Positions 33,237-42,177 of a stretch of DNA of 64,000 nt are shown here, in pieces. Below the pieces are notes generated by a model. The model ran no database searches. It saw nothing but the letters and a program-made list of their open reading frames with translations, and was not told the origin of the DNA. The stretch's first letter is position 1, and each line of letters begins with the position of its first letter. The stretch comes from JAAUTS01 sp038250235. Its GTDB lineage: Bacteria > Verrucomicrobiota > Verrucomicrobiia > Methylacidiphilales > JAAUTS01. Both the position numbers and the translations under genes were made by a program. The DNA lies in contig JBBSCO010000001.1 in NCBI GenBank assembly GCA_038250235.1, positions 70,490 through 134,489 of the forward strand, in the 5' to 3' direction.

Positions 33237-34805
33237 TTAACGTTTTCTACCGCCAATAAGACTTCCGAGCACCCCACGTATCAGACTTCTTCCCACGCTG
33301 GATCCGATGGAGGAGCCTACACTACGAATGACTGTTTTGGTCAGAACTTCGGTCATGGTGTCGCGCGGGCGTCCCACCGGACGTTTTTCGGCAGGTTCGG
33401 TTCGGGCGGGTGACCTGGAAGGGCTTGAGCCGCTGCCTCCCAAGGCACCCATTAATTCTCTGTCCTTTTCAGACGAAGGGATTGGTGGAGGGCCATTACC
33501 CGGAGCGGGGGCAGCCTGCTGCCGCGCTTTTTTCAAGAGTTCAAAGGCCGAGTCGCGATCCAATGGAGTGTCGTAGATTCCACGATAGGGAGAACGTTCG
33601 AGCTGTTCTCTGCGCTCATCGTCAGTGATCGGGCCTATCCGTGATTCCGGAGGGGCAATAAAAGTACGTTGTACAACCGTGGGAGTTCCGGTTTCGTCCA
33701 GCACGGAGACCAGCGCCTCGCCAACACCCAACTGGCTGATGACTTCTTCCACGGAAAAAGCAGGATTGCTGCGAAACGTTTCAGCGGCGGCCCGGACGGC
33801 TTTTTGGTCGCGGGGGGTGAAGGCCCGCAGGGCATGTTGAACACGGTTGCCCAACTGGCCCAGGACTGTTTCAGGAAGGTCGATGGGATTTTGCGTTACG
33901 AAGTAGATGCCGACGCCCTTGGACCGCACCAGCCTGACCACTTGCTCGATTTTTCCCACGAGGGCTTTGGGTGCTTCGTTGAAAAGCAGATGGGCTTCGT
34001 CGAAAAAGAACACCAGACGCGGGGCTTCAAGGTCTCCCACTTCCTCGAGATCCTCAAAGAGTTCCGAGAGCAGCCAGAGCATGAAGGTGGCGTAAAGACG
34101 TGGCTGCTGAATCAGTTCTCGTGCATCGAGGACATGGATAAGACCGTTGCCGGAAAAATCTTTTCGCATCAATTGCCGGATTTCCAGAGCGGGTTCGCCA
34201 AAAAAGCCTGAGCCGATCTGTTCTTCCAGTACTACAAGTTTTCGGAGAAGGCTGCCGAAGGTGGACCCGGCGATTTTTCCGTAATCGGCGGCGAATTCAT
34301 CGGAGTTTTCGCTCATCCAACTGCACATGGCTTTGAGGTCTTTGAGATCCAGAAGGAGTAGGCCTTTGTCGTCGGCTATTTTGAAAACGAGGTGAAGTGC
34401 GTCGGATTGCGGTTCGCTTAACTCCAGAAGGCGGGCCAGAAGCAAGGGGCCCATTTCCGAAACAGTTGTACGGATGGGATGCCCGGTCTTTCCTTTCAAA
34501 TCCCAAAGAACTGCGGGATAGGCACGTTGTTGGTAGGTTGCCAGGTTGAGTAGTTTGAGCCGTTCATCAATCTTGGGATGGGATTTCCCAGAGCAAGCGA
34601 CGCCGGAGAGGTCTCCTTTGACATCGGCGGTGAAAACAGAGCAGCCCATGCGGGCGAAACCTTCAGCCATTGTCTGAAGGGTGACGGTCTTGCCTGTGCC
34701 GGTGGCACCTGCGATCAATCCATGGCGGTTGGCCATACGCGGCTGGAGGAAAACGGGAAGTTTTTCAGCAGTGGCGCCAAGAAGAAGAGGGGAGGGGCTG
34801 GGCAT
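33237..34805 (-). CDS. HerA-like ATPase, DUF853 (YjgR) family
   Basis: 522-residue P-loop ATPase. Walker A is GATGTGKT (residues 33-40) after NRHGLIAGATG, and Walker B is APRLVFFFDEAHLLF. AALRAFTPRDQKAVRAAAETF and PYRGIYDTPLDRDSAFELLKKARQ are typical of the DUF853/HerA-C helicase-like family. The C-terminal 90 residues are proline-rich, then end in a glycine/serine-rich hydrophobic stretch (VIRSVGSSIGSSVGRSLIRGVLGSLIGG). Proposed relatives translocate DNA, but the biological role of YjgR proteins is not established. It is flanked by the alkylation-repair gene. Confidence 0.9.
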   Translation of the reverse strand: MPSPSPLLLGATAEKLPVFLQPRMANRHGLIAGATGTGKTVTLQTMAEGFARMGCSVFTADVKGDLSGVACSGKSHPKIDERLKLLNLATYQQRAYPAVLWDLKGKTGHPIRTTVSEMGPLLLARLLELSEPQSDALHLVFKIADDKGLLLLDLKDLKAMCSWMSENSDEFAADYGKIAGSTFGSLLRKLVVLEEQIGSGFFGEPALEIRQLMRKDFSGNGLIHVLDARELIQQPRLYATFMLWLLSELFEDLEEVGDLEAPRLVFFFDEAHLLFNEAPKALVGKIEQVVRLVRSKGVGIYFVTQNPIDLPETVLGQLGNRVQHALRAFTPRDQKAVRAAAETFRSNPAFSVEEVISQLGVGEALVSVLDETGTPTVVQRTFIAPPESRIGPITDDERREQLERSPYRGIYDTPLDRDSAFELLKKARQQAAPAPGNGPPPIPSSEKDRELMGALGGSGSSPSRSPARTEPAEKRPVGRPRDTMTEVLTKTVIRSVGSSIGSSVGRSLIRGVLGSLIGGRKR

Positions 34806-34848
34806 AGGGCTAACTTACGTAAGAGGCCCCGCAGATCAAGCAGAGGAT

Positions 34849-36147
34849 CTATTTTTTTGCTGGGTCAGCTTCAAGTGCAGAAATCTTCCGGGCCAGATCT
34901 TTTCGGCGGTATTCAACGATGAAAGGCTGAAAGTCGGGCTTACCGTTTCTGAGCCGCTCCAGGTCCAAGAGAGTTTCTTTGTAGGTCTTGAGCGCAAGTT
35001 CCTTTTCATTGCTGTCTGCGGCTCTGTCGCCCTGTTTGATTTTGGCGTAAATGGCTGAATAGGCGCTGAGTCCTTCCTGGTCAAGAGCGGCACTGGAAGG
35101 GGCCAGAGGTGCGGTGGCTGCCGGGGGTTCCAAAACGCTCAACAGAGGGGCGGCAGGTTTTTCAATTGGAGTGACTTTAGTTGTGGCAATCTTGGGCTCG
35201 GCATCAGGAACGGGTGTTGGTTGGATGGTTTTGATGACAATCGGTTCAGCTAGAGGAAGATTAAGGGGTTTTTCCGCGACCAAGGCAGGTTTGGCTTTGG
35301 ACTCGGGCATGGGCTCAGGCATGGGCTCAGGCATGGGCTCAGGCATGGGCTCAGGCATGGGCTCAGGTGAGGTTTCAGGTGAGGGATCAGCGGGGCGGGC
35401 TGGAAGGGACTCGGCAATGACGGGGACATCCGGTACTTTTTTTTCTTTTTCCGTTTTGGTAATGACGATGGGTTCCGTGACCTTGGGTTGTTTTTTAGGT
35501 TTGGCGGCAACTTTTTTAGGCGCCGGGGTCGGCTCAGGGGCTGTGTTTTCCAGAGCAGGGGCTGGCTCCGGTGCCGTAACAATCGCCATCGGCTCAGTTG
35601 GGCTGGAAACTGGCTCTGCCTCTACCTCTACTCTGGGCTCTGGTCTGAGCTCTACTTTGGGTTGCTTTTTATCAGGTTCAGATACCGGGAGGGCGATAGC
35701 CATTGCCCGCGCAGTGCTGGTTTTACTCAACTGCATGAGTTGTTGTGAGGTCAGGGGCTCAAAGCTGTGGTGCAAGGCGGCGGGTTCATAAAAACCGCTT
35801 TTTTTGCGCAGGAAAGCAGGAACGGTCTGTCCCTCGCGTGGGATGGATGGCTGAAGGGTCATCGGGCCCGCCTGGGATTTCCGGGTGTAGTTGATAACAA
35901 TGCGACTGCCTTGCTGAAGTCCGCTCGTAGAACGGAAAACCTGGTTTACGTCTGCTTCCAATTCCACTTTGGAGTTGCTGGAAAACATGGAGCCGCCGTC
36001 CTTCAATGTTACCTTGATGATTTTGATTTCGAGGTATTCAGGGGCGACATCCTGAAAGGGACGATAGCCGTCGTCCCAGGCTTTTTCGGCCCGTGCAGTC
36101 AAGACGGTCAGGAGGCAGAGAAGCAGGCTGGGTAAGGTCCGTTTCAT
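34849..36147 (-). CDS. Secreted protein with Pro/Glu repeat region, unknown
   Basis: 432 residues with a signal peptide (MKRTLPSLLLCLLTVLTARAEKAW). A compact N-terminal domain (about 25-130) contains EYLEIKIIKVTLKDGG and SRIVINYTRK. A long Pro/Glu/Ala/Lys-rich middle includes five PEPM repeats, and the C-terminal helical segment (AYSAIYAKIKQGDRAADSNEKELALKTYKETLLDLERL) looks like a TPR-type or coiled-coil tail. The N-domain could be an OB- or beta-barrel-like module, but I cannot assign it. It lies between valS and the HerA-like gene on the same strand. The proline-rich spacer suggests reach across the periplasm or cell-wall contact. Confidence 0.75.
   Translation of the reverse strand: MKRTLPSLLLCLLTVLTARAEKAWDDGYRPFQDVAPEYLEIKIIKVTLKDGGSMFSSNSKVELEADVNQVFRSTSGLQQGSRIVINYTRKSQAGPMTLQPSIPREGQTVPAFLRKKSGFYEPAALHHSFEPLTSQQLMQLSKTSTARAMAIALPVSEPDKKQPKVELRPEPRVEVEAEPVSSPTEPMAIVTAPEPAPALENTAPEPTPAPKKVAAKPKKQPKVTEPIVITKTEKEKKVPDVPVIAESLPARPADPSPETSPEPMPEPMPEPMPEPMPEPMPESKAKPALVAEKPLNLPLAEPIVIKTIQPTPVPDAEPKIATTKVTPIEKPAAPLLSVLEPPAATAPLAPSSAALDQEGLSAYSAIYAKIKQGDRAADSNEKELALKTYKETLLDLERLRNGKPDFQPFIVEYRRKDLARKISALEADPAKK
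35311..35366. repeat. 12-bp tandem repeat inside a coding region
   Basis: Four perfect copies of GGGCTCAGGCAT (35311-35358) plus a partial fifth copy, with a diverged copy just before. On the coding (minus) strand they encode the PEPM repeats of the secreted protein. Because the unit is a multiple of three, copy-number change keeps the frame. Confidence 0.9.
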
Positions 36148-36240
36148 AAGCGGCAAGAATGCAGTGTGCCAATCTCGGGATCAAATGCAAGAGGAGTGAG
36201 GTAAAGGATCATGAATCAGGTATCAAGGATGATGGTAAGA

Positions 36241-38982
36241 TCAGAGTTGGGAGAGCTGGGCCTCGAGTTTGACCAGTTTTTCGGAAGCTTCCAGAGCCAG
36301 TTTTTTCCATTCTTCCACCTTTTCCGCCGGGGCATTGGACAGCATCTTCTCGTTGGAAAGTTTCTTTTCTTCCCGCTCCCAGTCGGTTCGGGCTTTGAGT
36401 ATTTCTTTTTCCAGGCGGACCCGCTCCTGTTCAAGGTCGATCAGGCCTTCCAAGGGGAGATAAAGATCGCCCAAGGGAGTGATGGACATGGGTGTTTTAG
36501 CCAAAGGTTTCGCGATCAACTCCAGGGATTCCGCATTCATCAGGGAGGCAAGGATTTTGGTTTCGCCTTCCCCTATCGTCAGACTGTTTTTCAATTTGAA
36601 GACCACCTTCTTGTTGAGAGCGATCTGGAATTCTCCCCTCAACTGGCGGGAAGCATCCATGGTGGCATAGATATATCCGGCCAGTGTTAACTTCTTGTCT
36701 TCCAGTTTAAAATTGGAAAGGCAGGGCCACTCTTGGAATTGGATACTTTTTTTGGAAAAACCCAGTTCCAACCAGAGTTCCTCAGTCAAAAAGGGCGTGT
36801 AAGGATGCAGCATGCGCAGCACTTTGGAGATGACATAGTCGAAAGTTGCCAGGGTTCCGGCGCGGGTGGGTGATTCCGGATTCTGGAAGTCGGCCTTGGC
36901 GGTTTCCAGGTAGCGGGCACAGAAGTCGTCCCAGACAAATTCATAAAGTGAGGAAGCCACGGCACTGAACTCGTAGTTCCTGAAGCCCGCATCCACCCGG
37001 GTGATGACCTGGTCCAGTTTGTGCAGAATATCCTGGGAGAATGGACTGAGAGCATGTTTCGCCGGATCGGCCTGGGGATCGATGTCTCCCTGCATGGTGC
37101 GGAAACGGCAGGCATTCCAGAGTTTATTGCAGAAGTTACGCCCCTCCTCGACCTGTTTTTCATCGAAGCGGATGTCCTGTCCCTGAGGGGCGATGCGCAT
37201 CAGGCCGAAGCGGATTCCATCGGCGCCGTAACGTGCAATCAGGTCTAGCGGGTCGGGGGAGTTGCCCAAGGATTTGCTCATCTTACGGCCCTGTTTGTCG
37301 CGGATCAGCCCGGTGAAATAAACGTCTTTGAACGCTTTGTTGGCTTCGAGATATTCCTTGGAGCCAGGGTCGGCGGAAGATTCCGCCGGGTTGAATTCCA
37401 GACCGGCAATGATCATACGGGCCACCCAGAGGAAGATAATGTCCGGTCCGGTTACCAGTACGCTGGTGGGATAAAATTTCTTCCGTGTTGCGTCATCCAT
37501 CGTCGCATAAGCCCAGAGCCAGGAGGAGGCCCATGTGTCGAGGGAATCGTTGTCCTGGGTCCAGCCTTCACCGGGGGATTCGATTTGGCATTTGGGTTTC
37601 GAGTTTCGGGTTTCGAGTTTCGGGTCTGGATACCAGACGGGGATCCGGTGTCCCCAGAACACTTGGCGGGAAAGGCACCAGTCCTGGATGTTTTCCAGCC
37701 AGTGGTTATAAACTTTTTCCCAGCGGTCGGGATAAATACGGATGATCTGCCCACGCACGATTGTAAGTGCTTCCTCGATCATGGTGCCTCCGAGCATTTT
37801 CCGGTAATCAAGGAACCATTGTTCCGAAAGACGCGGCTCAATCGGAACCTGTCCGCGTTCGCTGAAACCAACATTGTTCTCGTATGGATCTTCCTTCACC
37901 AATTGACCGAGTTCCTGCAACATCTCAGCCGCTTTTTTACGGGCTTCGAAACGATCCAAGCCGTTCAGTTCGGGGACTTCAGGGCAGTTGATTTTGCCGT
38001 CGGGATGCAGGATGTCGATGATGGGTAGATTGTGGCGTTGGCCGATTTCAAAGTCTGCTTTGTCATGGGCAGGCGTCACTTTCAGAACACCTGTGCCGAA
38101 TTCAAAGTCCACGTGCTCGTCGGCCACGATGGGAATCTGGGCCCTGGGGAAGGGACGCCAGACATGTTTGCCGATCAGACCTTGGTAGCGTTCATCTCTG
38201 GGATTGACGGCCACAGCAGTGTCTCCCATCAGTGTTTCGGGTCGTGTCGTTGCAATTTCCAGGTAGGTTCCCGGCGTTTCCACCACTTCATAACGCATGG
38301 TGTAAAGTTTGCTTTTCTGCGGGGTGGGAATGACTTCCTCGTCGGAAATGGCGGTAAGGGAGGCCGGACACCAGTTCACCATCCGGTTGCCGCGGTAGAT
38401 ATAACCCTTGTGGTAAAGGTTGACGAAAGCCTCCTGCACAGCCTTGTGATAACCTTCGTCCATGGTGAAACGCTCGCGTTTCCAGTCGCAGGAGCAGCCC
38501 AGTTTTTTGAGTTGCTGGATGATGATGCCTCCGCGGTCCAGGGTCCAGGCCCAGATCAATTTCAGCAGTGCTTCACGGCCGATGTTGTGGCGGTTTAAAG
38601 CCATCTTCGGTTTGTTGTTGGCTTTGTCCCAGACATGGTCGAGGGATTCGAGGACGTCGCGCACCCGCGGGGGAAGTTCTTCGACTTTGCGCAGGGCTTT
38701 TTCCACGGCGGTCTGGGTGGCCAGTCCGGCATGGTCGGTTCCGGGCAGCCAGAGAACTTCTTTTCCATCGAGCCGGGCTTTGCGGCAGAGGATGTCCTGA
38801 ATCGTGTTGTTGAGCACATGACCCATGGTCAGAACGCCGGTCACGTTGGGGGGGGGGATGACGATGGAATAAGCAGGTTTGGTGCTTTCAGGGTCGGCAT
38901 GATACGAGTTCGACTCCAACCAGCGGGCGTAAAGTTTTTCTTCGACTGGCGCGGGTTCGTAGGCTTTGGCTAATTCAGGCAT
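36241..38982 (-). CDS. valS: Valyl-tRNA synthetase
   Basis: Class I synthetase of 913 residues. The HIGH-type motif is PPNVTGVLTMGHVLNNT and KMSKS is GRKMSKSLGNSPDPLD. The CP1 editing domain contains TTRPETLMGDTAVAVNPRDERY. The C-terminal tail is a coiled coil (LEQERVRLEKEILKARTDWE), typical of ValRS. I use the ATG at 38982 (MPELAKAYEPAPVEEKLYARW), since the 27 residues before it do not resemble the family. Between FWGHRIPVWY and DSLDTWASSWLW, the loop at about residues 453-463 is encoded by a CGAAACTCGAAACC repeat element. No competing copy is in the window, so the gene is presumably functional. Confidence 0.96.
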   Translation of the reverse strand: MPELAKAYEPAPVEEKLYARWLESNSYHADPESTKPAYSIVIPPPNVTGVLTMGHVLNNTIQDILCRKARLDGKEVLWLPGTDHAGLATQTAVEKALRKVEELPPRVRDVLESLDHVWDKANNKPKMALNRHNIGREALLKLIWAWTLDRGGIIIQQLKKLGCSCDWKRERFTMDEGYHKAVQEAFVNLYHKGYIYRGNRMVNWCPASLTAISDEEVIPTPQKSKLYTMRYEVVETPGTYLEIATTRPETLMGDTAVAVNPRDERYQGLIGKHVWRPFPRAQIPIVADEHVDFEFGTGVLKVTPAHDKADFEIGQRHNLPIIDILHPDGKINCPEVPELNGLDRFEARKKAAEMLQELGQLVKEDPYENNVGFSERGQVPIEPRLSEQWFLDYRKMLGGTMIEEALTIVRGQIIRIYPDRWEKVYNHWLENIQDWCLSRQVFWGHRIPVWYPDPKLETRNSKPKCQIESPGEGWTQDNDSLDTWASSWLWAYATMDDATRKKFYPTSVLVTGPDIIFLWVARMIIAGLEFNPAESSADPGSKEYLEANKAFKDVYFTGLIRDKQGRKMSKSLGNSPDPLDLIARYGADGIRFGLMRIAPQGQDIRFDEKQVEEGRNFCNKLWNACRFRTMQGDIDPQADPAKHALSPFSQDILHKLDQVITRVDAGFRNYEFSAVASSLYEFVWDDFCARYLETAKADFQNPESPTRAGTLATFDYVISKVLRMLHPYTPFLTEELWLELGFSKKSIQFQEWPCLSNFKLEDKKLTLAGYIYATMDASRQLRGEFQIALNKKVVFKLKNSLTIGEGETKILASLMNAESLELIAKPLAKTPMSITPLGDLYLPLEGLIDLEQERVRLEKEILKARTDWEREEKKLSNEKMLSNAPAEKVEEWKKLALEASEKLVKLEAQLSQL
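37594..37624. repeat. GAAACTCGAAACC-type repeat within valS
   Basis: On the valS coding strand the sequence reads CCCGAAACTCGAAA twice in a row, flanked by further CCC. It is translated as PKLETRNSKPK with no frame disruption. Repeats of this GAAACTCGAAAC kind are, in my recollection, usually intergenic in environmental genomes. Confidence 0.8.
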
Positions 38983-39299
38983 GGAGCAGAAAAGGGTAAG
39001 GGAAATGATCGATTTGGCAAGAGATCGCGACGCCCGGATCAGCGCGAACACAAACTCATTCACTCAACCACAAGGAGTTCCGGGGAATAGGAACTGCGTT
39101 AGGTTCTGTTGCGATAGAAAGGCAGGCGGCTAACAAGATCAGATAATAGGAAAAGTAGAAAAAAGCCTTCAGCTCGCGTGAGGATATTGGGCATTCATGG
39201 ATCATTACAGCGTCAAATTCAGGAGCCAGGTGGCTTGAGGGTTTGCTCTGGCTTTATTCTTTGGGTGACAAGATCTTGCGGTTTTCTACCTTCACTGGA
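38983..39299. other. Divergent intergenic region, valS / addB-like
   Basis: 317 nt between the divergent valS and AddB-like starts. It must carry both promoters. I see a small hairpin, GTTCC (39077-39081) pairing with GGAAC (39090-39094), on the valS leader side. On the plus strand there is an isolated TATAAT-like GATAAT at 39142-39147 without a matching -35. I do not recognise a T-box specifier structure for valS. Confidence 0.4.
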
Positions 39300-42176
39300 A
39301 TGACCCGGTGTTTGAGGATGTATCGGCTGGTGGAAGATGCCTGGGAGGCGGAGTTGTTTCCCTGGCTTCGCCACCAGTCGTCCGCAGTTCTCTCTGGCGC
39401 AGAGGCCTGGGTGGTGGTTCCGACCCGGGCCCAGGCGGGCTGGCTTCGCCGCCGTTGCCTGGAAAGTGGTCAGGCTCTATTGGGGGTGAAATTTTTGACG
39501 CCCGGCTCCTTACGCCGGGAACTGAGTATGCAGCTGGACTTGGAAACCAGGGCACTGGGACGGGAAAGCCTAGAATTTCTTCTTCGCCTCCAGGCCCTGA
39601 AAAGGAGTTCCCCTGAAGCCCGTTCCGTTGCTCTGAGTCCGACGGGATGTCTTCAGGCCTTGGACGATCTGGGCCGTGCCGGTTGGACCGGTGAAGAGAC
39701 GGATCTTGGAGAAATACCTTCGCCAGTGGACGAGTGGTTAAAAATTCTGGGCCGGAGCGGTGCCTGGACGCCCACGATCGACGCCGAGTTGCGGCGTCGT
39801 TCTTTGGTTAATGGAACTTGCTCCTTGCCAGAAAAAAAACGTGATCCGCATGTTTCAGCCCACAACTCAGAAATCCATCTGCTGATTTTTGGCTGGGATG
39901 CGGCGTTTTTCCCTGAGTCCACCCTTCTCGAGGCAGCGGTTGAATCCGCCACAACTTCACTTCTGCTTGTTCCTTCCCCCCGGGGATCCAGTCCGGACCC
40001 GGATATGGTCTGGGTTTCGTACCTGGAGAAACTTCTCGGGGTGGAAGCCGAGATTTGTCCGGCATCGGAATTTCGATCGGTCAATGAGGAACTCGTAGAG
40101 CGTCTGGTCAGGAGGGGAGAGGGACAGGGATCCCTGACCCTGCCGCTTTTTCTGGCCGGTGAATCGACGGATGATCAGGTGGCGATGGTTCAGAAGCAGC
40201 TTTTGCTCTGGCTGAAGGAAGGTTCCTGTCATGAACGCATAGCATTGATTGTTCCGGCGCCAGGGCCTTTATCCTTGGAACTTTGTTCACAAATGCTGGC
40301 TGCCGGACTGCCTTTTCATGATGAGGCGGGGCGCCCGGAACATCCTCCGCTGGAAATGCAACTGCAAGGTCTGTTGTCGGGCTACTATCTTTCCGGTGGT
40401 AATGTACTGCTCTTTCTGGAATTGGTGGAATCGTGGAAACGTCTAAATCCGCTGGCACCTGATCCCATTGAACTGCGCAGCCAGCTTTATCGCCGCTTTG
40501 GCCGAAGTCAGACCCAGCAGACGGCTTTGTTGTTGCGGGGAGTGCAGGAGGATCACACACCTTTGTTTCAAAGCATGGTGGAACTGGTGCAGCAATTGGG
40601 TAGCTGGCCGCAGGAAGAATGTTGGGAAGTTCTGAAGGCGCGTTGGCAACAGGCTGCCGCACTTTTCGGGATTGGAACCGAAAAACTTGAACCCCTTTGG
40701 TCGCGCATGGATGGTCTCATGACTGAGCCTGTGAATGGCAGGGCTTTTCTGCAGTATGTGTCCGCGATTACGGAATCGGCGCGTCATGCCAGGGATCAAC
40801 GGGCCAACCAACCTTTTGCCCGCGTGGTTTTGACCACGCTGGACCAGGCGGTCAATCAGAGCTGGGCACATGTCATCTTTTTGGAGTCGAACGAAGGAAT
40901 CTGGCCTCAGCGCGTGATCGAAAATGCATTTCTGGACGATCCTCTGCGTGAAGCCCTCAATCACCGCCGTGAAAAGAACCATTCCCTTCTACTAACAAGC
41001 ATGGACAGCGTCAGGATCGGGCAGCGTCGCTTCCTCGATATATTGGAAAACACTGCCGGTCAGATCGCGCTGGCGGCCCAATCCCGCAATACGTCATCGC
41101 CGGAAAAACCGTACTATCCAAACGAGTGGTTTTTGCAGTGTCTGCTGCTTGATGAGGAATCGAAGGAACCAGTGTTGAAGCGTTGGGAGGGATTGGTGAG
41201 AAAGGAGAGTGTATTTCGTATTGGAGGTGAGAAAAGCATCAAGAATCAGCTGTTAACGGACAGTAGGGCAGAACTTGACGAGGAACTCAGGCATCTCGAG
41301 CAGATCAGGAGTTCACGCATCAATCCTGAATTATCTTTCGATGAGTATTTCTACTGTTACCCGAATACGACAACGAAACCTTGGCCGATTAGTAGGTTAG
41401 AGGCAGCGGTGAATTATCCGGCGACGTTTGCCCTGGAACAATTGTTCGGAGCGGTGTCTGCGGAGAGCCAGGACTTTGTGCGCAGCGAAAACTGGATCGT
41501 CGGCACGCTGGTGCATGAGTGGGTGCGGAGGCGGGTCGAAGAAGAGCGCCTGGGGCGGAACACGGACATTGAGGCGGAGTTGAAGGGAAAATACTGGCCG
41601 GAGAGAGCAAGGAACTCGCTTTGGTGGCGCACGGTCTTTGATCTGGCACGTTGGGCGTCGGAATCCTGCTGGAAACAGGTGCAGCCGCAACTGGCCTCGG
41701 TGGATTTGCATTCGGAATTCGAGATTCAGGGAAGCATTGAAACACTGGACGGTCCTTTGAGAGTCAAAGGACGGATGGATTTGCTGGCGAGGGATCGTCA
41801 TGAATGGGAAAACTCCCTTGCGGAGATTATCGATTTCAAAACAGGAAAGGCCCAGGTGCCCAGTCCGGTCAAGCTGGCTCAGGGCGAGGGTATGCAGTTT
41901 GGTGCGTATCTGACCTTGGCCCTGAGCCTGGGGGCCAGGGAGGTGACCTTGCGTTGCCTCAGTCCCAAACAGATCTCGCAGCGTCTGTTGACACAGGAAG
42001 ATGCGGTGTCCGCCTTAGAAGGGCTGGCTTTGGCAGCGAGACTGCAGCAATCACTGGCTTTCGGGATGAGCGGTTCCCTGCATGGCGAGCATGAAGGCTC
42101 GGAGGTTCTGCCTATGGCGACCTTGCCAGTGGATGCTGAGACATTGAAACAAAAAGCTGAAAGGTCGAAAAACTAA
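39300..42176 (+). CDS. addB: AddB-like PD-(D/E)XK exonuclease subunit
   Basis: 958-residue protein resembling the AddB partner of AddAB recombination nucleases. The N-terminal half is an inactivated helicase-like fold (GAEAWVVVPTRAQAGWLRRRC), without a clear Walker A. The conserved middle reads RVVLTTLDQAVNQSWAHVIFLESNEGIWPQ. The C-terminal nuclease includes WPISRLEAAVNYPATFALEQLFGA, IVGTLVHEWVRRRVEE, VKGRMDLLARD and the catalytic IIDFKTGKAQ. Cysteines that would bind the 4Fe-4S cluster of Bacillus-type AddB are absent at the expected site (NYPATF where CPF is usual). The addA gene follows one base after the stop. Start chosen at MTRCLRMYRLVEDAW. Confidence 0.83.
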   Translation: MTRCLRMYRLVEDAWEAELFPWLRHQSSAVLSGAEAWVVVPTRAQAGWLRRRCLESGQALLGVKFLTPGSLRRELSMQLDLETRALGRESLEFLLRLQALKRSSPEARSVALSPTGCLQALDDLGRAGWTGEETDLGEIPSPVDEWLKILGRSGAWTPTIDAELRRRSLVNGTCSLPEKKRDPHVSAHNSEIHLLIFGWDAAFFPESTLLEAAVESATTSLLLVPSPRGSSPDPDMVWVSYLEKLLGVEAEICPASEFRSVNEELVERLVRRGEGQGSLTLPLFLAGESTDDQVAMVQKQLLLWLKEGSCHERIALIVPAPGPLSLELCSQMLAAGLPFHDEAGRPEHPPLEMQLQGLLSGYYLSGGNVLLFLELVESWKRLNPLAPDPIELRSQLYRRFGRSQTQQTALLLRGVQEDHTPLFQSMVELVQQLGSWPQEECWEVLKARWQQAAALFGIGTEKLEPLWSRMDGLMTEPVNGRAFLQYVSAITESARHARDQRANQPFARVVLTTLDQAVNQSWAHVIFLESNEGIWPQRVIENAFLDDPLREALNHRREKNHSLLLTSMDSVRIGQRRFLDILENTAGQIALAAQSRNTSSPEKPYYPNEWFLQCLLLDEESKEPVLKRWEGLVRKESVFRIGGEKSIKNQLLTDSRAELDEELRHLEQIRSSRINPELSFDEYFYCYPNTTTKPWPISRLEAAVNYPATFALEQLFGAVSAESQDFVRSENWIVGTLVHEWVRRRVEEERLGRNTDIEAELKGKYWPERARNSLWWRTVFDLARWASESCWKQVQPQLASVDLHSEFEIQGSIETLDGPLRVKGRMDLLARDRHEWENSLAEIIDFKTGKAQVPSPVKLAQGEGMQFGAYLTLALSLGAREVTLRCLSPKQISQRLLTQEDAVSALEGLALAARLQQSLAFGMSGSLHGEHEGSEVLPMATLPVDAETLKQKAERSKN

Positions 42177-42177
42177 A

